Notes: a model not told the origin generated them from the letters alone. 64,000 nucleotides of DNA from Platynereis dumerilii (GCA_026936325.1 JAPTHN010000002.1:7626408-7690407), one strand, 5' to 3'. Counted from the first letter of the stretch, positions 1 through 11,812 are shown. Numbers and translations are program-made.

Positions 1-439
1 TGACAGTGTTGCAGTGATCTGTTTTTACTGACCGACAAGTCGACAACAGTCTGCTGTACAAGCAGGAGAGCAAGCGAGATTGCAGACTGACAAAACTAGA
101 AGTCAAATTGGGCATCGAATTGGCAGCAGAACAGTTGCCTTTCAGTAGGATCACCTGCCTCATTTTATTGTGGAAGATTTTTTGTAGTGATTCGAAAAAA
201 AAAGTAATATCTGTTAAAAGTTAGGCCTAGGTCTCTTTGAAAAGTTTTAGTCTATCACTTAATTTAAGAAATGAAATATATGAAGTCGTTGTTATTACTT
301 ATTACTTATTAGATTGTGATTCAAATGCAAATAAGCCTAAAAATGATTATATATTAAAGTCAAGTAATATGATACCATCTAGCTGACACATATTTTAGTA
401 GAGATACCAACCAGGCTACAGATCACTTGCAATTGTATT

Positions 440-625
440 CAAGCAGGAAGTGCATTGTCACCTACCCAGTAATTGGATGTAGTTCGTGAACTTGCGTCAC
501 CTAGTTGGAAGTGCTGTGTGAATGTGTGTCACCTAGCTGGAACTGTTTGTCACCTAGTTGGTTCTGGTATCTAATTCCCAAATTTCTTGTCACCTAGTTA
601 GAAGTGATTGGTGTCGCCTGTTTGG
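440..625. repeat. Imperfect short tandem repeat (CACCTAGTTGG words)
   Basis: The word GTCACCTAGTTGG or a close variant recurs at least five times within about 170 bases, spaced roughly 30-45 bases apart, with variants such as GTCACCTAGCTGG and GTCACCTAGTTAG. The unit is degenerate and has no open frame of note. It is a decayed minisatellite or an internal part of a dispersed repeat. Confidence 0.4.
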
Positions 626-2827
626 TTTGTCGCCGAGATGACCGTACACCGTCCAGGCTTATGCTTATGATGAAAAAAAAAGTTTGTAATTAATATCTCA
701 TTATTTAGATATTTATGAAGCTCGTCAAGGCCAAAATCAATTGTAGTCACCAAATTTTAAAGAGAACAGCTGAATTTTTAAAGAGATCTCACAAAGTTGT
801 TGAAGAATTGCAAAGATGGGTGATAATAGAAAATTGTGAGATAACAATTGATAATTTTGAGAAGTACTAAAAAAATTCCAAGTTAGATTTTCATTCTTGC
901 ATTCCCGAAGGGTCAGATGATCACAAAAAACAACCTTTAAAAATTTAGCCTCGAAAATATTTTCACAAAAATTTTTGCAGTTTTTCGCATATTTTTTGCA
1001 AGGGGAGGGAATCTTGAATGATTACGAGAGAAATGTAGTATTTTTGCAATTATCTTACATATATTATACTACTCCCTTAGAAATTTCTGGAGTATGACTT
1101 ATATTTCATTTTGGCCCTAGAGGCGTTTGACGGATATTTGATCTTATGCGATCCAATTACATAATATGTTTGGCTATAATCTGTTTTATTAAAAGAGAAA
1201 TTGTATATCTTATTTTGAAATATACATTTGCGCCATATTCTAAAATTTAATTGTTAAATTCGCAATATAACGGTACATAGATTTCTTTCTATATTGTTTC
1301 CTTATTTTGTAACTTTAAATATTTAATTAATACAATACATTTCACATATTTTCTTGCCGTGCACTTCTAATTGCAATCCGCATGTGGGTGTGTCCTCGCC
1401 TTTAATATCATATATTGTGGCCCGTAACTTTTTTTTCTCCCAGGGTGCACTTGATATTGAATACGTTTTTTTTTCTCACAGGAGTCTGCGCTGGTCTCGT
1501 AATTTTGCTATTCTGCCTTTGTATTTTTATTATATTCCGGTTTCAAGAGTATGAAGTACATTAAGATTCTGATTTATTAATGTTAGGAAACCGCTTTGTT
1601 TATATTAGTACAGGCAGATATTTCAGTCTCTCTGGCACTGCATGTCATCGCTTGTATATTACAAGAGGATTATGTGGGAAGAGACACACATGCCTTTTGC
1701 ATGATATAGCTCCCGACCAACTGAAAAAGAGTACTCGACCAAAAAATGCTGCAAAAAAAGACAATGGAAAAAATTTTGAAATTGCTTGGCGTAGGGCTTC
1801 GGAGTCAGGTAGTAAGTGAACTGACTCCAACTCCTTTGGCTTTCTGAAAACTGACTCCGACTCCTCAGGTCTCCTGAATTATGACTCCGGCTCTTGACTC
1901 CTGACTGCGCTTATCGGCATTATTCCTCACGAATATGAAGTGTTTAACAGGGGTGAAAATTAATTTTTAAACTTTCATAGGATTTTGTACACGAAAGCTT
2001 GTTTAGGACGTTTTGCGTAAAATTTGGCATACATTTCACATTATTTTTGTAACATTTGTAATAGGGTTTTTGAAAAATTGCATTAGTTATTTTTGGAGTC
2101 TTTAATTTTGACTCCAACTCCGGCTCCACCTGAAAAGCAAAGTCCAACTCCACCCAAAACCTCCAACACCATGACTCAAACTGCAAAGCCTTGGAGCCTT
2201 GGTGGATAATTTTTATTTGGCTAAGTCTATATAATCGCACTGTTTATTCCTAAGTTTTGTGCATGGACTAATTTGTTTCGGCGCCGCACCGGTCAGTGTC
2301 AGCGCACTAAAAATATTCAAGTGACGTGGTCCAAACAGTACCTTTTTTGGAAATCGCCAACCACAAGGTACACGCAATGCAGAAATAGTTGGAACTGAAA
2401 TACATCATTTCCAGCCTTCAAGAATTTTGCACAGATATTTGGATAATTTGACAATTTTGTTCTCATGGGATTTAAAAGTCAGCAAAAAAAATTGACCTGC
2501 ATTGGTGACAGTGAACGAGTCCGTACAACCAAGCAATGAGTCAACACTAACGTATAAATGTTCTTGTTCATGAACTGACAAGTGGTCACTAGAATTGTTC
2601 TTCTTAACAATAATATCAACTGGTAAATTGTATGCATACACAACTTGTAGGCCTATTATAAATAAAAATATTTACGCAAACAGATTTGTTAGCTTTTTGT
2701 TTCACTAAATTTGTAATAAGGAGAAACGCCACCAATATTTGGGCCTGTCTACATTTAGTAAGTTCTAAATTTGGTTTCAGTTCTAAATTTGGTTTCAGTG
2801 GCTTCTTTAATTTCTTGTCTATAGGCA

Positions 2828-3140
2828 GATGGTTGACTGAGTGGTTACAGTCCAAGCCTGCTGAAAGTTATTACCTGCATGGGTTCAAACCCCTGTTCCT
2901 GGAAACCGAAGATATTTTAAAACATGGGACCTTAACGAGCAAAATCCCAGGTGGATGTCGTTTGGATGAAGTGAAATTGGTGGCCCCTTGTCTCAGAGTC
3001 TGCGCTGGGGCAGCTGGGCAAATAGGCCTAATATTAAGGCCTGGGTGACATGCGGTAATTTTTCAACACGTTGAAGACTCCTGCAGTCCCGCCATCCTCA
3101 CCTCTCAGTGTAGGCTGGTGAACCTACCCTGACCACATGA
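2828..3140 (+). mobile_element. tRNA-derived SINE, family B
   Basis: It begins with a tRNA-like head: an A-box-like GACTGAGTGGTTACAG and a B-box-like GGTTCAAACCC. The body (GTGGCCCCTTGTCTCAGAGT and following) is shared with copies near 21385-21650 and 36650-36960. The three copies are clearly diverged. The body resembles conserved central domains seen in several marine invertebrate SINE families, but I cannot name the family. Confidence 0.65.
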
Positions 3141-4194
3141 TACACTGTTTTGTAAAGTTGTAACATAAAGATTATCTCTCCTCCGGTGTGAAAGACATAA
3201 TTAACAGTTTGAGATCTCTAAAAGCAATTGAAAGGATGGTTGAGTGTTTCATTGTTGCCTGTTAATTGTTTGAATGAGTTTCTTAGTAGAAAACCATAGA
3301 CAATTATGTAAATCACACCGGAAAAAAGCTGTAAAAGGATTTGAAAACTTCAGAATTTTATAGTATAGTTGGCAGGGTGAATGACAATGAACCCTGCTAT
3401 GGGAGGATGAGTCCCGCTGTCTATCCTATCTAAATCCTTGACAATAGACACCCATGACCACCTAGAATATTGGGTTTATAGAGTTGCAGTGGCGGATCGA
3501 GAAATCATGGTCCATGGGGCGTTCCAGGTGTGTTGAATGGGCATAATTTCTTATTCCCCCCCCCCCCCCCCGAGACCTCAGAGATGTCATCCGCAACTTA
3601 CTGCCCTTGATCATGTCCATCTATAAATCTTGCCCTGCTAATTGAATTCTGTTTATTGCAACTTATAAAAACAGTTGTTGTAGTGATAATTAAATAACTC
3701 AAGGAAAATTTGCCAATTATATTGAGTTTTTCTCAAACCCCACTTATGATAAATAATACATTTTTTGGTGTAGGCCTAAATATTATATTAGAAATTGAAG
3801 GAAATTCTTCCAGATGTCTGACTTTGGTTAATGATCATAGGGATTAATGTTCTGCAGGGGGATCATGCAAGAAATCACTCAGAATAGGGGAAGTAGGAGT
3901 TCGGCCTGAGGGGGTACTAACTTTTCACAAGTGCCTATAATTTTTTACGACCTGTCTAAGGGGGTATGAAATTTGGATGTAAGAAAAAAAGTCATAAAAC
4001 GTGCAAACCAAGTTCAAAATTCCAAAAATCTGTATGCAATCGTCAAAGGTGGGCATATTACAATTTGTGTGTGTATTGTAGTGCAGGTCTGGGGAGGGGG
4101 TATTAACAATCTGCATTGATTCTAAGGGGATGAGGGTAAAAAAATCCACATTCATGAAACCTAAGGGATTTTACTCCTCAAAGGATTTTACATT

Positions 4195-4272
4195 AGTTTA
4201 ATTTTATCCTTACTCGGAGGTTCGCCTGATAAACAGGCGAAATATCAAATAGAAGAAAGAAGAAGAAGGGGG
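4195..4272 (+). repeat. Hairpin plus AAG-rich tail, probable non-LTR 3' end
   Basis: A short perfect stem (TTCGCCTG, loop ATAAA, CAGGCGAA) is followed within about 15 bases by an AGAAG/AAG tail. A hairpin followed by a simple-sequence tail is typical of the 3' ends of some non-LTR retrotransposons and their SINEs. Similar hairpin-plus-AAG ends occur near 53043-53103 and 56022-56085. Only the tail is visible; no reverse transcriptase is present. Confidence 0.4.
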
Positions 4273-4974
4273 TATACACTTTTTTAACAGCTTTTTGCAA
4301 GAAAACCCCCTCAAGCATAAATTCTGAACGGTCCCTAAGTAGCGTAAGAGTAAGACCGACTCAATTTAATTTATTTTATTTCATAGGGAAGGGGGGTTAA
4401 ACTAAAATATGTTGTTATGCACTGAAAATTGGTGGGGGGGGGGGGCTTAAATTAATAATTAATACATTCTGTTAAAATAAGTGATAGATAACTGAGCAGG
4501 TACCCATTATAAGGAAACTTGAGGGAATACAGATTTTTTTATTTTTTTTATAGACTGACCAAATCACCCCCCCCCCCTCTACAGATTGACAGGCGCAATA
4601 GAGTCCTTATTAAATAGTCGGCATAGTTTTTGTTCTAGTGCCTTTTTTACTACAATTTGCCTCATGCTTCAATACTGCTCATTGCAGTTTTTAATTTTTT
4701 TAATTAAATTTATGTTAATGAGTAGCAATTTTTTCAAGTGCACTAGCTGTCATTCTTGTTATTTTTTGAGGACCCAGTAGTACACATCTCAGACTCAGTC
4801 AGACAGCTGCCAAAGGCTTTGTTCCATTCCATAATATGATAAAATAATAAATAAATACCTTTTAAAAATATTTATCTAGTTTTTAGATTTTTAGAAGTGC
4901 TTTAACACTGCCAACAGCAGTCAAACACCTGAGACTGCTTTTGTAGTGATCATGCTGTTTTGCCTCTGGCGGCC

Positions 4975-5082
4975 ATGTTTGTTTTGGTTCACCAGGAGAG
5001 GCAGGATCAGTGCATTTTCTCAGAAAATGTCGTTTTTCATTGGATTACCATCGGGACAAGCCATAAACTTGATGGAATCTTG
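4975..5082 (+). CDS. Candidate first coding exon of an unrecognised gene
   Basis: An ATG in a good context (GCGGCCATG) opens 36 codons that run without a stop into a consensus donor (TTG|GTAAAT) at phase 0. The following open frame at 5282 can be joined at phase 0. The encoded peptide (MFVLVHQERQDQCIFSENVV at its start) resembles nothing I know. The proposed acceptor near 5281 (CTAAGAACAG) has a poor pyrimidine tract, which weakens the model. RNA evidence would be needed to accept this exon. Confidence 0.25.
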
Positions 5083-5281
5083 GTAAATATATTGTTGTGA
5101 GTTGAAATGACTTGTTTTGTGGGTTGTGAGTGGCGTATTTTGGAAGAGAGGGGCGAATTAAGGCTGTGGGATGTCTTGGCAATCTCTGACAGTACTTTGC
5201 TGTCTATCTAACTCATGGGCTATCGCCCACTCGCCCGCCCCCAGACCATGAAGTTAGATAGACTTGTCGATCTAAGAACAG

Positions 5282-6343
5282 TCAGAGGCCATTTGGCACC
5301 AACATGAAGATCTTCAGCCCCCAACAGACCAGCAGGTGTTACAGGTCCAACTAACTGAAGCTGGTGGGAATGATTGTTTTGGGGCGAAACGACCTGACGT
5401 TGTGACCAGCGATGCCGTTTCCAATTGGTCAGAGAGTCCCAGACCAGCTACTACTTTATGGCCTGTGGTGATGCCACAGAATGCTCAGAGTGCAGCTGCA
5501 GTCTCTGTTGGACACTCATCCTCTCCACAGGGATTACCATGCTTGCACTGCAACTGTGAAGATGACACCAGAAAGCTGGACCAGGTGAGGAGGCGAACCT
5601 TCATGAAGCTCATGCAGCTGTCTCCAGAAGAAGAATTTGTAGAACTGTCCGTGACAATATTCCAGAAAGACCAACACCTGCAGCACAGAGACGTACAGCC
5701 ACCTCCACCTGAGATGATTGACTGTACTCTTGCGCAATTGGATAGGAGTAAACTCCCACAGACTCTTCAACGACTGGAATGGCCTAGAACATCACCGAGG
5801 ACCCCTTCAGGAAGAAGACCAAGCAGCCCAGTGTCCTGTTCCCCCGTCCGTATCATTGGTCATGATGTCATCTCTCGACCACTGGTAAATGCATTCCCTG
5901 GATGTTCGGCGAATCATTCCGATGGTCCTGTACTCAAAGATAGGCCATTCAGCATCTTACCACCTGCGGAGGAAAGTGTCAAAACCAGGAAGCATGTGCA
6001 CAGTCAACTTTGGGGGACCACAAAAGTGACAACTATATGGATTGGACATGAAAATGATGGCAGAGCAGACTGCCTACACCCATCTTCACCATCTTTACAG
6101 TGGCATCTGCAAAATTGGAAGTCACCACCCTTGATGTCTCTCCCTGGCTGCGTCTCCCACTCAGCAGGACAAGCAGCCCATCAAGACGACCGAAGTCCAG
6201 TCATCTCCAGTCCTATCCAGGAAGTTGCGCTGCATGAAGTGTCAGATTCCTGGACAGACACTGATCTTCATGAAGACTCCGGGTACTTTGACGACAGCGA
6301 CTCACTCTTGATGGATGACCCAAAAGCCAGTGGGTGGCAGTAA
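5282..6343 (+). CDS. Unrecognised open frame, 290 to 353 aa
   Basis: The frame is open from just after a TAA at 5273-5275 to a TAA at 6341-6343. The first in-frame ATG is at 5471, giving 290 residues; a spliced upstream exon would make it longer. Features seen: a Cys-containing stretch followed by a basic and leucine-rich segment (PCLHCNCEDDTRKLDQ, then RRRTFMKLMQLSPEEEFVEL), a Pro/Ser-rich middle (TSPRTPSGRRPSSPVSCSP), and an acidic C-terminus (SWTDTDLHEDSGYFDDSDSL). No transmembrane segment or enzyme motif is seen. The block is GC-richer than its surroundings, as a real exon would be. It might be a nuclear or scaffold protein, but that is only a guess from composition. It could also be a lineage-specific gene or a gene nested in a PRKDC intron. 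Confidence 0.45.
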   Translation, partial: SEAIWHQHEDLQPPTDQQVLQVQLTEAGGNDCFGAKRPDVVTSDAVSNWSESPRPATTLWPVVMPQNAQSAAAVSVGHSSSPQGLPCLHCNCEDDTRKLDQVRRRTFMKLMQLSPEEEFVELSVTIFQKDQHLQHRDVQPPPPEMIDCTLAQLDRSKLPQTLQRLEWPRTSPRTPSGRRPSSPVSCSPVRIIGHDVISRPLVNAFPGCSANHSDGPVLKDRPFSILPPAEESVKTRKHVHSQLWGTTKVTTIWIGHENDGRADCLHPSSPSLQWHLQNWKSPPLMSLPGCVSHSAGQAAHQDDRSPVISSPIQEVALHEVSDSWTDTDLHEDSGYFDDSDSLLMDDPKASGWQ

Positions 6344-7800
6344 TCGGCCATACTTCTACCCCAACCGATCCTGACAGGCCAACAACTCCTCCAGTAAGGT
6401 CAAGAAACCATCCACAACAACTAACCAGCCGAGACGTTGTATGCAGACCAACCAGCCTAGACCACGTCTACAGACCATTTGACAGAGGCAAACCACCAAA
6501 ACTTGGGAGGTTGCCGTGCCAAACAGGTCCTGAGGTCAACGCTCCTGACCTCCAAGATATTCTTGGAGATCCACTCTGCCATGTGCTGGCTTGGCAGAAT
6601 CTGTCCAGCACAAATTCCATAAAAGTGCTGCTGGACCCAGACCGACCACCACCGGACAAATTACTAATCAACTAGTCCAGTGTTCTTTCACATTCAGGCC
6701 TGCTGGTGATGGGATATCTTCTGCCTGAATCTACAAGAATTTACTGCACTACAATGGACTGCACTGGTTATGTGTGTGATCTGCACCTCCACTTCCAAGT
6801 TACGTAGACCAGTTAATGTTACATTAGTTACATTTATCAGTCAGATTTATTTTAAAAATGTACAGTTTGTTAACTAAAGTTTACGTGTTATGGTTCCTTC
6901 CAGGGACTGTTTGATGTCGTCCTGCATTCATACATGTATGTGCATGTCTGGCCATTTGAGAAAGAGTTCCATGCAAGTCATCCCTGTCATAGTTTGCACC
7001 ACATGGAGGTTAAAGTTTTTGAACCACATGGAGGTCCTACTATGACAGGTCATCCTGACAACACTGCCGTGATGATGCCAGAAATTTCATCTGTGAAAGG
7101 TTGCCTGCTGTTACGTATTCCCAAGAGACCCCAGGATGCGTTACCTGTCATGAATGTGATGTGTCTGCTATTCAAGTGCCCTTCAGTGCCATCTAATTGA
7201 GGACCTAGGATTGAGGACATCTCTGTGCCAGGTCCCGAGCTTCGGAACTTCCGCCGGTTGGACCACTGGATCAGAGCAAACCCAACTGATGGACCACTGG
7301 AGTCATGGTTCTGCGCCTGATGAACTGCCGGCTTTGAGGACATCCGCCCAGGCATCAGGGATATGGTCCTCATGGACCCCGGATTCCATGAATAATGGAC
7401 CTCTGTTGGACGGACTCCCCGGATTTTCCGCAATAAATGATCTCCATCTGACGGACTTCCCGGGATTAAGGACACCACATCTTCAAGACTGCCGTGATGT
7501 CACCTACACCACTGTCTGCCAAAAATGTGGAAGGGGAGATTGTGGTGAATCACGGCATTTAAGCCCACCAGGAGCGCTGTACAGCCCCACCAGAGGGATC
7601 CATGTCACCGGTCACCAGGAGGTGCCAGTGTCACACTTGACTGCATAAAAGCTCAGTGCCAACTGAGGGACATTCTCTTGAGTCTCAGATTGTGTATGTG
7701 TCAGACCTGTGTCTTTGCTTCTCTCTCATTTACTACATCATAATTGCATGCACTTGACTCTTTTCCTTGATAAAATCTGACTTTATTTCAAGCTTATTTG
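6344..7800 (+). other. GC-richer stretch after the 5282-6343 frame, possible 3' UTR
   Basis: The base composition of the preceding open frame continues for about 1.3 kb. Open frames at 6334-6675 and 7211-7648 have no recognised domain and are rich in GGACC/GACC words, so they may be chance. An AATAAA lies near 7432. The region is best read as untranslated sequence or further exons of the same unknown transcript. Confidence 0.3.
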
Positions 7801-7984
7801 CTTATTTTACTTTGAAGATCAATCACACTTTGGAGTAGTTCCTGCTTTTCCTGCTAGGTGGTGTATAGATGCTTAGTTTCCTTTATGTCCACTAGGTGAT
7901 GGCAGAGGAGGAATTTATTGTCAGTGCTGGGAGATAGAGATTTTGTTAGTCTTCAAGGCTCTTGGCTACCCCAGCTTTTAATTG

Positions 7985-8265
7985 GCATGAGACGACCAGT
8001 TACAGATAGATAGATCTATAGAAAAGTAGATAGATAAGGGTGTGCCCTGCTGGGATAACCCTGAGGGGTAGGGTGGGGATACTCCTTAAGGGTGGGACAG
8101 TGGGACAACCCCAAGGGAGGGGGCACCTCAGGGGACACCCGTAGGTTTGGGCTAACCCTAGGGTCAAAGTTTTTATGACTTACAGCAAACACTATCTGTC
8201 TGGCAATCAATGCTGACCCCCTGCTCGTAATGCTCCCATCTAGTTTATTTCACACCAAATAGTCA
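7985..8265. repeat. Degenerate G-rich repeat plus a dispersed repeat fragment
   Basis: Bases 8040-8160 hold imperfect repeats of GGGACAACCC/GGGATAACCC words. Directly after comes ACAGCAAACACTATCTGTCT, which closely resembles GCAGCAAACACCATCAGTCT at 23598-23617, and then a block (ACCCCCTGCT and ATGCTCCCATCTAGTTT) that reappears inverted near 52130-52185. This is a fragment of a dispersed element family, not a gene. Confidence 0.5.
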
Positions 8266-8996
8266 TTCCTAAATCATGCAACACCTCGTTCAGAGATCCC
8301 TACCAAAAATTATTTAGTTCAAGATGAGTCAAGTAGAATGATTAGAATCTATTTATTTTCCTAGCAGAGATACCTTTTGTGCATCTCATGCACTCCATTC
8401 TAGTTATTTTGATGGACATTTTTAAAACCTGCAATGTTATTTGGTATGCCAGTTGTATATGGCTAAGAATTTGAAACTGCTACCATGGACATATAAATTT
8501 CGACTTCAGCTGACATATTTTAAGTTAATGCCATTTCATACATCCCATTTTTGCCTTATATTTCCCAAAATATGGGTCTCAAAAACTTAATCTGTGACTT
8601 TATTTTTCCTAATTTTAAGTGTTCAAAAAAGCGTAACAGAGTTGTCCACTTTCACCGTTTGACCGCCTGTATCTGGAAAACTATGGCAACCAGCAGCACA
8701 ATTTTTTTTTTTGCATGAAGAGTATCCACAGCTTAGTGACCTGGAAAAAATATTACCCACAATGCATCAGTGGATAATTTTTTACGGTTCGTCGATATAA
8801 CAGGGTGTTACCGGACAATTTTGGCTGTTCAACCAGCTTTAGTTGGGGTCCGAGTTATGCCAGCACCAAACCGATGGTTTTATACATTTTTCCACAATGG
8901 GAGGCAATTTTCTGAAGCATTACATAGCTTCCATGCCCTTTTTTTTATCTATCAGGATACATGGAGATTTTAGTTGTCCACACAGTTGTCCGCAAA

Positions 8997-9200
8997 ATGT
9001 TACATGAGGACTGTGAGGACAACTCAAGGGACAATGCGGACAACTAGAGGACAATGCCAAAAATTTCGAGGACAATGCGGACAATTTAGAGGACAATGCG
9101 GACAATTTAGAGGACAATGCGGACAATTTAGGGGACGATGCAGACTATTTAGAGGACAATGTAGACAACTCAATGGACATTGCAGAAAATTTAACAGATA
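8997..9200. repeat. 21-bp minisatellite, array 1
   Basis: Tandem copies of a 21-bp unit (GAGGACAATGCGGACAATTT plus A), with three near-perfect units and several diverged edge units. Because 21 is a multiple of three, frames stay open on both strands and give artificial Cys-rich peptides. The same edge variants (GGACGATGCAGACTATTTAG) occur in array 2 at 9829-10035, so one array was copied from the other. Confidence 0.85.
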
Positions 9201-9481
9201 TTTCAAGGGGTAGGCTGACAGCCTAATCTGAGCTATCTCTTTGAACAAAAACCAAGGCTGATCAGTGATCATCTTCATTATATTTATTAGATTCTAATTA
9301 TTGAGATCTAGTACCATCCATATTGCATGGTCACAGTGGCTACCCATGGCACCGTAGCCTGTAGGGCAGTGTAGGTAAGGTAAAGGTAAAGGGACTTTTA
9401 TTTAACGTGGGTAGCCAAGCTAAGTCAGTGACTTGTTTCCAGTTGCAGCACGGGGGTTCGAGTCAGGAAACATAGATACTC

Positions 9482-9836
9482 CCCAGTGTTCAAAATAAGG
9501 GGTGTCAAAGGGGTTTTGACCCCCAGTGTTCAAAATAAGGGGGGTCAAGGGGTTTTGACCCCCCTCCATTGGCCCCCAATGCTCATGGGACCCTTCAAAT
9601 ACATTTTTCAAAAGAATCAAGCAGTGTTGGAGTCGCGGCCAGGACATCCGAGACCGAGACATGAGCATCTGATAGCGAGACCGAGGCATTAACCCTCCGA
9701 GACCGAGACCGAGGCATCAGCTATCGAGACCGAGACCGAGGCCGGCTGAACATAAATTATGGTTGACTGCCAAACTATTTCAGCTTGATATATTATCGAC
9801 ATATCACTTACAATAAGCTATAACATGTGGGGACAA
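9482..9836. repeat. Duplicated segment, copy 1
   Basis: About 350 bp nearly identical to 10582-10878. It begins with CAGTGTTCAAAATAAGG and G/C runs (GGGGTC...GACCCCC), passes through a short GAGACCGAG(GCAT) repeat, and ends in ACATATCACTTACAATAAG. Differences between the copies are a few substitutions and some lost repeat units. Array 2 of the 21-bp minisatellite starts right at its end; copy 2 lacks the array. Confidence 0.85.
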
Positions 9837-10035
9837 CTCAAGGGACAATGCGGACAGCTAGAGGACAATGCGAAAAATTTCGAGGACAATGCGGACAATT
9901 TAGAGGACAATGCGGACAATTTAGGGGACAATGCGGACAATTAAGAGGACAATGCGGACAATTTAGAGGACAATGCGGACAATTTAGGGGACGATGCAGA
10001 CTATTTAGAGGACAATGTAGACAACCCAATGGACA
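9829..10035. repeat. 21-bp minisatellite, array 2
   Basis: Same unit and same edge variants as array 1 at 8997-9200, but about two units longer. The open frames through it in both directions (Gly-Gln-Cys repeats one way, Pro-His-Cys repeats the other) follow from the unit length and should not be read as genes. Confidence 0.85.
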
Positions 10036-10581
10036 TTTGTTAAACAGTATTGTAGGCCGGCTGAAATTATACTATCAATTCCAATTCATGTCAGGACTCA
10101 ATATAAAAAAAATTATCTGATGAATTATTCAAATTAAAATAATACTGTGCTAAATATTTGGGTTTGGTCAATTTATTTGCATAATGGTTATATTATATGA
10201 AATTTAGCCAATGAACAGGCTTGTATTCTCAAACTTAGGATGACCCCATGCATCAAACTTCTAAGTAATGGCCTTTTCACTCTTCTGGAAGTCAAAGTTG
10301 TGAATTGCAATGAGATTGCCAACTCTAATTGCCATTATGAGAAGTAAAAGCAGGGAACTTCTCATCTTCCTTAATTGCAATTACGAATGTCCTATGATTC
10401 TCCTGTAAATTAAACCTCAATTGCCATCTATAGAGCTAAGGGCTTTAATTGGCTTCAAGCTGGCTTTTCATCTCGGCTGACTTGAAGCAAGGTCTGCTGC
10501 TAGACTGACCAACTTCAGCTCACTGCAGCTGAGAGCAAAATCAGCTCGCGGCGGCGCAAAATGTCGGCGGTTCCGAGCTCT

Positions 10582-10878
10582 ACCAGTGTTCGAAATAAGG
10601 GGGGGGGGGTCAAGGGGGTTTGACCCCCCCCCAAATGCTCATAGGACCCTTCAAATACATTTTTCAAAAGAACCAAGCAGTGTTGGAGTCGAGGCCAGGA
10701 CATCCGAGACCGAGGCATGAGCATCTGAGAGTGAGACCGAGGCATTGACCCTCCGAGACCGAGGCATCAGCTATCAAGACCGAGACCGAGGCCGGCTGAA
10801 CATAAATTATGGTTGACTGCCAAACTATTTTAGCTTGATATATTATCGACATATCACTTACAATAAGGCTATAACATT
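10582..10878. repeat. Duplicated segment, copy 2
   Basis: Second copy of the segment at 9482-9836, in the same orientation about 1.1 kb away. It keeps the GAGACCGAGGCAT words and the AATTATGGTTGACTGCC block and stops at CTATAACATT, where copy 1 runs into a minisatellite. High identity suggests a recent local duplication or two copies of one mobile repeat. Confidence 0.85.
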
Positions 10879-11073
10879 GCAATTGAAGATTCACTCAATC
10901 ACTCAAGTAAAAACACTGACCTGAAGACCATAAGGGGGCAATCATTGCATTTTTAAAGGACAGGGCGTGTAAATCGTCTTGCTGGGAATAAATTTATTTC
11001 TTCTCGGCTTGAATGGAACAACAAATGGCATCGTTTTTTCTAAATACTGAATTGCTTGTCTGTTTCCTTATAT

Positions 11074-11116
11074 GAGCGCAGCTCATGGCTGCCGAAGGCA
11101 GTCATGAGCGAAGCTC
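11074..11116. repeat. Large imperfect hairpin
   Basis: GAGCGCAGCTCATGGCTGCC, a GAA loop, then GGCAGTCATGAGCGAAGCTC form a 20-bp stem with about 16 pairs. No ORF or promoter is attached. It may be the end of a small foldback element. Confidence 0.5.
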
Positions 11117-11648
11117 ACTTAGCACAAGGACAGCTCATTCTGTGTGGTGCTGCTGCCTATAGTGACTGCCTGAACAGGAAGTGCCTGTAGTTGCCATAAA
11201 AGTGGAGCTAGTAGTTTAGTCATAGTTTAATTTGGTAAATAACTAAAATACCTCAAATTTCTTCCAAAACAGCTTTAAAATTTCAGTCTTGTCGTATAAC
11301 AACCTCCAATGACATATTTCAGGGATTTAAATCAACATGTGTATCAACATTGGAAATAATTATTTCCATACCCCTGATTATAAGAAGTGACTGAAAAGTA
11401 GAAGTGAAAACAAAAGTTAATGACTTACATGGCTCACCAAGTAAGAAATCATAACAACACTTAAGGTTACATAATTTTCATTAACTATCAACAACTTATG
11501 TAACAGTCTAATAGTAAACATTCATCTCAGAATAGCTATGTTTTTATTGATCTCAGTTATGTAACATCAACAATTTAACATAAAGTAGATCGAAATGTAT
11601 AGATCAAAATTTAACACAGATTTGAATTACACAGCTGTCAGTGCAATC

Positions 11649-11685
11649 TGTCTATCTATCTATCAATCTATCTATCAATCTATCA

Positions 11686-11780
<95 letters not shown>

Positions 11781-11812
11781 CATCTATCTATCTATCTATC
11801 TATCTATCTATA
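11649..11812. repeat. (TATC)n microsatellite
   Basis: More than 30 tandem copies of TCTA/TATC with a few interruptions (TATCAATC near the start, one CATC). The Tyr-Leu-Ser-Ile repeat frames through it are an artefact of the tetranucleotide. Confidence 0.98.

Larger units (their letters stand above)
1..4974. other. Left flank without a recognised gene
   Basis: About 5 kb of AT-rich sequence in which no conserved protein exon was recognised on either strand. It holds an imperfect short repeat near 440-620, a SINE at 2828-3140, a C-run next to a hAT-like end near 3486-3572 and a probable non-LTR 3' tail at 4195-4272. Short open frames here are low-complexity or lie inside repeats. If the PRKDC gene continues leftwards, this would be intron, but nothing in the sequence shows that. 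Confidence 0.5.

Noticed and set aside
5471-6343. SERTA-domain protein
   Set aside because: The basic, leucine-rich segment followed by an acidic tail recalled SERTAD proteins, but the SERTA core pattern could not be matched.
7050-7478. 142-residue frame on the minus strand
   Set aside because: Lies opposite the GC-richer block with no splice or family support; likely a shadow of that block.
8920-10120. Cys-rich repeat proteins on both strands
   Set aside because: They are readings of a 21-bp minisatellite; frames stay open because the unit is a multiple of three and has no stops.
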